Origin: Natronomonas gomsonensis
Lineage (GTDB): Archaea; Halobacteriota; Halobacteria; Halobacteriales; Haloarculaceae
Length of the DNA: 64,000 bases
Direction: 5' to 3'
NCBI RefSeq assembly: GCF_013391635.1
Contig: NZ_JACAWU010000002.1
Location: 62,001-126,000, forward strand
Both the position numbers and the translations under genes were made by a program. The notes under the pieces were generated by a model. It did not search any database and was not told where the DNA came from. It worked only from the letters and a program-made list of their open reading frames with translations. This document shows, piece after piece, positions 60,232 to 64,000 of this stretch. The first letter of the stretch is position 1; each line of letters begins with the position of its first letter.

Positions 60232-60627
60232 ATGACGGATATCCTACTCGCCGTCGACGACGACGAAGGCCGCGCACAGCTACAAGCCGAAGCGGTTGCG
60301 GACCTCGATTGGGCCGACGGCAGCACGACCGTGACCGTCGCTCACGTCTTCACCGACAACGTCGAGGGCGCCTCGATTAGCCAGTTCGCGCCGGCACGCG
60401 TCGCCCGCGACATCCTCGAGGAGAACGGTATCGAGGTGGCGCTCGAAGAGAGCAGCGGCGACCCCGCCGACCAAATCGTCGGTCTCGCGAAGCGACGTGA
60501 CGCCGACCTCGTCTGTGTCGCCGGTCGCAAGCGTTCGCCCGCCGGGAAAGCCGTCTTCGGTAGCGTCTCACAGACGGTGATGCTCGACAGCGAGATTCCG
60601 GTCTTGTTCTGTCCGTTCGAGGTGTAA
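60232..60627 (+). CDS. Universal stress protein (UspA family)
   Basis: This 131-residue protein starts MTDILLAVDDDEGRAQLQAE. The ATP-binding type motif G-2x-G-9x-G(S/T) appears as VAGRKRSPAGKAVFGSVSQTV near the C-terminus. It may bind ATP and respond to stress. It is downstream of tfb but has its own promoter. Confidence 0.88.
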   Translation: MTDILLAVDDDEGRAQLQAEAVADLDWADGSTTVTVAHVFTDNVEGASISQFAPARVARDILEENGIEVALEESSGDPADQIVGLAKRRDADLVCVAGRKRSPAGKAVFGSVSQTVMLDSEIPVLFCPFEV

Positions 60628-60660
60628 GTAGTCCCTCTACGTCGGATACCGACGCTTGCC

Positions 60661-61728
60661 TTACTCCACGAGCGAGTCGATGTACTGTCCGACGTGGTCG
60701 TCCATCCGGCGTTTGAAGCCGGCCTGCCGAGCGAGGCGGTCCAACTCCCGGGAGACCAGGCTCCCGTACTGGACGGCCTTTTTTTCCCGCGTCCGGACCG
60801 ACTCCGGCAGGAAGTCCGCTGCCCGCCTGAGCGCGACTTTCCGTTCCTCGCCGTCGACCAGGAGGTGGCCCGGAAGCCGAAGCGCCGCGGCCACGACGCG
60901 GTCGTCCAACAGCGGCGCGATGGGTTCGACGCCGGCCGCACGGAGTGTCAACACGTCTCGCTCCAACTGCGCCGGTAGCGAGGCGATGACCTCCCGCGTC
61001 GCCCCGCGGACGGTCTCGGCATCGACGCGGGGGTCCTCGGGCGCTTTCGCCACCTTCGCGTAGCCGCCGAACAGTTCGTCGGCACCCTGCCCGACCGCGA
61101 GGCGGTCGTGGCCGTCGGCGGCGACGCGTTCGGCGACGAGATACAGCGGCAGTGCGATGGCGATGTCCATCGGGTTGGACCGACCGGTCGCGGCGACGAG
61201 TTCGGGGACCGCCCGTTCGAGGCCCGCGTGGCTGAACTCGACGACGGTGAGTTCGCGGCCGAGCGTCTCTGCGGCCGACCGCGCTGCCTCGACGTCGTGG
61301 CTCCCCTCGAAGCCGCCGACGTACAGCGGGCCGTCGAGTCGGTCGGCGAGTATCGCGGAGTCGAGGCCGCCCGAGAAGGCGATGGCCGGCGTCGACTCGA
61401 CGGAATCGACCGACCCCATCACCGCGGTTCGGACCTCGCTCACCGCCCGCTCGTCGTCGGCGTAGGGGTCGGGATTGGGTAGCGTCCACACCTGTGTGTC
61501 GCCGTCGTCGTCCCGCAGGTGGCCCGCTGGGATGGGGTCGGGGTCGTCGAGGTCGGTCGGGTCGAACGACCACGCCGTGTGGTCGTCGGCTTCCGAAAAG
61601 AGTGGATATCGCCCGAGCACGTCGCGGACGAGCGACCCCTCGAGTTCGCCGGCGAATCCTTGCGTTCCCGGCAGGGGGTCACGAGCGTCGAGTGCGCGCT
61701 GGACGACGGCGGCGTCCGCGCCGTCCAT
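60661..61728 (-). CDS. Asparagine synthase-like protein lacking most of the glutaminase domain
   Basis: This 355-residue protein has the PP-loop ATP pyrophosphatase domain of asparagine synthetase B, with FSGGLDSAILADRL near residue 119. Only residues 25-60 (GELEGSLVRDVLGRYPLF) resemble the end of the class II glutaminase domain; the N-terminal Cys and most of that domain are absent. It would therefore use ammonia or a different donor or substrate. The ATG at 61728 overlaps the stop of the upstream PHP gene (TGATG). Confidence 0.83.
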   Translation of the reverse strand: MDGADAAVVQRALDARDPLPGTQGFAGELEGSLVRDVLGRYPLFSEADDHTAWSFDPTDLDDPDPIPAGHLRDDDGDTQVWTLPNPDPYADDERAVSEVRTAVMGSVDSVESTPAIAFSGGLDSAILADRLDGPLYVGGFEGSHDVEAARSAAETLGRELTVVEFSHAGLERAVPELVAATGRSNPMDIAIALPLYLVAERVAADGHDRLAVGQGADELFGGYAKVAKAPEDPRVDAETVRGATREVIASLPAQLERDVLTLRAAGVEPIAPLLDDRVVAAALRLPGHLLVDGEERKVALRRAADFLPESVRTREKKAVQYGSLVSRELDRLARQAGFKRRMDDHVGQYIDSLVE

Positions 61729-62405
61729 CACCATGGCAGCATCGAGGCGACGCGTCGTTTCACGCCGCCGCTGAACTGCTGGATGCTGATGAACCACGGC
61801 GTCCGTTTACCGACGACGCTCGTCCGCCCCTCGACGATGGCGTCGAGGATGCTGTCGACGCTCTGGTGGTAGGCGTCGACCTCCGTGACGGCTTGTCCGA
61901 CCATCTCGGCGATGTGGGCGTCGCTGCCGGCAGTCATCGGCAGGCCGTACTCGCGAGCGAACTGTTCGGCCTGGCGGTTCGAGCGCCCCGTAAACAGCCG
62001 CGAGTTGTACACCTCGATGGCGTCTGCCTCGGCGAGCTGTTCGCGGGTGATGTGTGGTGCGACGCCGTGTCTGGATTTCTGGAACGGATGGGGGACGACG
62101 GCGATACCCTCGGCATCGTGAATGCGGTCGAGTGTCTCGTCGAAGCTCTTGCCGGCGGGTATCAACTCCTCGACACCCAACGCGAGGATGTGTCCGGCAG
62201 CGCTGGAGACCTCCATCCCCGGAATGCCGACGAGGCCGTACTCCTGGGCCTTGGCCGCGGCTTCGAGGGAGGCGTCGATTTCGTCGTGGTCGGTGATCGC
62301 GAGCGCGTCGAGTCCCACGGCTTCGGCCTGCTCTAACAGTAACTCGATGGGGTCCCGCCCATCGTACGACAACTCGGAATGTGAGTGGAGCTCGACCGAC
62401 AGCAC
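61728..62405 (-). CDS. PHP domain phosphoesterase
   Basis: This 225-residue protein starts MLSVELHSHSELSYDGRDPI. The PHP metal-binding motifs are ELHSHSE, ITDHDE, VPHPFQ and AGSDAHI. It hydrolyses a phosphoester such as a nucleotide or polynucleotide 3' end; the substrate is unknown. It is coupled to the asparagine synthase-like gene by overlapping stop and start codons. Confidence 0.88.
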   Translation of the reverse strand: MLSVELHSHSELSYDGRDPIELLLEQAEAVGLDALAITDHDEIDASLEAAAKAQEYGLVGIPGMEVSSAAGHILALGVEELIPAGKSFDETLDRIHDAEGIAVVPHPFQKSRHGVAPHITREQLAEADAIEVYNSRLFTGRSNRQAEQFAREYGLPMTAGSDAHIAEMVGQAVTEVDAYHQSVDSILDAIVEGRTSVVGKRTPWFISIQQFSGGVKRRVASMLPW

Positions 62406-62872
62406 GGACGGGGGTTGACGGGCGGGTGAGAAAAGCGCCTCGGTTACTGGTCTGTGAACCGGCCCCCGACGAGCGCATCGCTCGCGACCACTGAACGGTC
62501 CCGAAACGGTGGACCCCGGCCGGCACTACACCGCAGAGCGAGGGACAGCAACAGCGCCTACAGCAGTGGAACACTTCGGCTCGGCCTCAACGACGGTGTC
62601 ATCTACGCCTTCGGCATCACAATCGAACACGACTGGGTCGAGCAGTTGAAAATACGGACGGGGAATCGGTGAGCTACGGAACGGTGAAAGTCAGCAGCCA
62701 CCCGATTCACAAGACACTGATACGTAGCGGTTGAGACGCAATTTCCTGCGAGAGTGCCTTGGAATACTTTCAAATCTGGGCGTTTTCGTTTGCAAATCCG
62801 TAGTGGAGATGCTCTCTGAAGCGTGGTATTCTAGGGGCAACTGCATTAGATGACCCCTCCGATGATACATCT
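62406..62872. other. Non-coding region upstream of the permease gene
   Basis: This 467-base stretch has no convincing gene. An open frame at 62454-62672 is Arg-rich with no family. Part of 62730-62860 is richer in A/T (TTTCAAATCTGGGCGTTTTC). A TATA-like GCATTAGA at 62843-62850 is correctly spaced for the permease ATG at 62873. The left part may hold the promoter of the PHP/asparagine synthase pair. Confidence 0.5.
62843..62850 (+). promoter_or_regulatory. TATA-like element for the permease gene
   Basis: GCATTAGA is centred about 27 bases before the ATG at 62873, indicating a leaderless transcript. Confidence 0.45.
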
Positions 62873-64000
62873 ATGCAGGCGACGGTACTCGATGGAGTCC
62901 TCGAAGCCCTCCGCATCGGGGTCGGATTTCTCTGGACGGCGGCGTGGGCAATCATCATGGGCCTCACGGTTACGAGTCTCGTTCAGGTCTACGTCTCCAA
63001 GGAGCGAATGGCGCAGGTCCTCGGTGATGGCGACTTGGGCGGTCTCACCAAAGCGACCGTGTTCGGGGCGGCAAGCAGTGGGTGTAGTTTCGGTGCCGTC
63101 GCTATCGGGAAGGGGCTGTTCAAGAAGGGTGCTCACGCGGTGAACTTTCTGGCGTTCATGTTCGCGTCGACGAATCTCATCGTCGAACTCGGGTTGATGA
63201 TCCTGATTCTGCTGGGCTGGGAGTTCCTACTCGCCGAACTGCTCGGCGGCCTCATCCTCATCGCCGTCATGGCCGTCATCGTCCACCTTACGCTTCCCGA
63301 GAACCTCTTCGGTGAGGTCAGACAGACACTCAACGAACGCGACCGCGAGTCAGGCGTCACCGAGGACCCCACCTGCGGGATGGAAGGGAAAAAGGAGTAC
63401 ACGCTCACGACTGACGGGGGTGAAACGCTGCAGTTCTGCTCGGAAGGCTGTATGGAGACCTATCTCCAGGAGACATCGAGCAGCGGCGGGTGGCGCGACG
63501 AACTGCTGTCGTGGGGTGGCTGGTACAAGGTCGCAAACCAGTATCGCAAGGAGTGGTCGATGATTTGGAAGGACGTCATCGCGGGCTTTCTCATCTCCGG
63601 GTTCGTCATCGTCTTCGTCCCACAGTGGGTCTGGAACACCCTGTTCATCCAGGGCGACGGCCTGCTCGTGACCGCCGAGAACGCGATTATGGGTGTCGCC
63701 ATCGCCGTCATCAGCTTCGTCGGCAGTATGGGCAACGTCCCCTTCGCCGTTGCGCTGTGGGGTGGCGGAATCAGCTTCGCCGGCGTCATCGCGTTCGTCT
63801 ACGCCGACCTCATCACGATTCCCGTGTTGAACGTCTACCGCAAGTACTACGGCTGGAAAATCATGCTGTACATCCTCGGCGTCTTCTTCGTGACGATGGC
63901 ATTTACCGGCTTTCTCATGGAGTTGCTGTTCGACGCGCTTGGTATCATCCCCGATTTGGCCGGTGGGGAGACGGCGACCGAGCAGACGTACTTCGAACTC
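62873..64000 (+). CDS. Permease (DUF318/ArsP-like) with inserted YHS metal-binding domain (partial)
   Basis: The gene runs off the right edge; 376 residues are visible. It begins MQATVLDGVLEALRIGVGFL. The conserved transport motif SSGCSFGAVAIGKGLFKKGA lies around C71. Two groups of membrane helices are joined by a soluble segment at residues 150-215. That segment contains a YHS-type domain (about 164-200) with DPTCGM (C168) and FCSEGC (C189, C193). YHS domains bind metals in Cu/heavy-metal ATPases, so this is probably a metal or metalloid exporter, with arsenic, copper or zinc as candidates. Confidence 0.85.
   Translation, partial: MQATVLDGVLEALRIGVGFLWTAAWAIIMGLTVTSLVQVYVSKERMAQVLGDGDLGGLTKATVFGAASSGCSFGAVAIGKGLFKKGAHAVNFLAFMFASTNLIVELGLMILILLGWEFLLAELLGGLILIAVMAVIVHLTLPENLFGEVRQTLNERDRESGVTEDPTCGMEGKKEYTLTTDGGETLQFCSEGCMETYLQETSSSGGWRDELLSWGGWYKVANQYRKEWSMIWKDVIAGFLISGFVIVFVPQWVWNTLFIQGDGLLVTAENAIMGVAIAVISFVGSMGNVPFAVALWGGGISFAGVIAFVYADLITIPVLNVYRKYYGWKIMLYILGVFFVTMAFTGFLMELLFDALGIIPDLAGGETATEQTYFEL

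Noticed and set aside
62454-62672. A 72-residue frame in the gap before the permease
   Set aside because: It starts at GTG without a promoter, is Arg-rich in its first half and resembles no family; it may be a remnant at best.
1-64000. CRISPR array, rRNA operon or intact insertion sequence
   Set aside because: I looked for regular repeat-spacer patterns, rRNA-like conserved stretches and transposase ORFs with terminal inverted repeats and saw none in the window.

Overview
This window is chromosomal DNA from a haloarchaeon (class Halobacteria). The evidence is the strongly acidic, Asp/Glu-rich proteins, the GC-rich coding DNA with TATA-like elements about 25-30 bases upstream of many start codons (leaderless transcription), and archaeal genes such as TFIIB, RNA polymerase subunit L, GatC/GatA, two-subunit 2-oxoacid:ferredoxin oxidoreductase, a bacterio-opsin-activator-type HTH protein and an archaeal PilB/PilC system. 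I cannot name the genus. I see no rRNA, CRISPR array or intact insertion sequence. Genes lie close together, often with ATGA start/stop overlaps.

Layout. 1-5.5 kb: end of a methylmalonyl-CoA mutase B12 subunit gene, tRNA-Ala(GGC), a flavin-type oxidase, an SLC13 carrier, a Bat-type regulator and small membrane or lipoprotein genes. 5.8-15.2 kb: a surface-filament region. A minus-strand operon encodes the PilB ATPase and PilC platform, followed by five small proteins with pilin-like hydrophobic N-termini. A sixth large pilin-like protein is encoded convergently. 15.3-23.3 kb: aminotransferase with an Lrp regulator, transporters, thioredoxin-like protein, amidohydrolase, pyroglutamyl peptidase, MscS channel and O-methyltransferase. 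23.4-27.1 kb: acyl-CoA ligase, acyl-CoA dehydrogenase and a lactonase-like metallo-beta-lactamase. 27.1-33.9 kb: KaiC-like protein, RND (MMPL) exporter with a CARDB/COG1361 surface protein, TetR regulator with a clear palindromic operator, and a DICT-domain protein. 34.1-39.1 kb: PorA/PorB, photolyase and superoxide dismutase. 39.2-47.2 kb: RAD55-like protein, small conserved genes, thioesterase, MBL hydrolase, GIDE-domain membrane protein with LemA, HisF, rhodanese lipoprotein, RpoL and an SDR enzyme. 47.4-55.3 kb: a branched-chain amino acid-type ABC importer (binding protein, two permeases, one ATPase), then a PaaG-like crotonase, acyl-CoA dehydrogenase, dehalogenase-like hydrolase and winged-helix regulator. 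55.3-64 kb: DoxX, CPBP protease, phosphoesterase, GatC/GatA, TFIIB, universal stress protein, truncated asparagine synthase, PHP phosphoesterase, and a metal-type permease carrying an inserted YHS domain that runs off the end.

How the genes work together. Two acyl-CoA degradation modules (23.4-27.1 and 51.7-55.1 kb), the B12 mutase subunit and the Liv-type importer suggest use of branched-chain or fatty acyl substrates. The RND/COG1361 pair is very likely under TetR control through the palindrome at 32343-32362. The most distinctive system is the PilB/PilC operon with its cassette of pilin-like proteins. Coordinates of start codons were chosen from conserved N-termini together with TATA spacing; family names given as DUF numbers are from memory of haloarchaeal annotation and have not been checked by a search.
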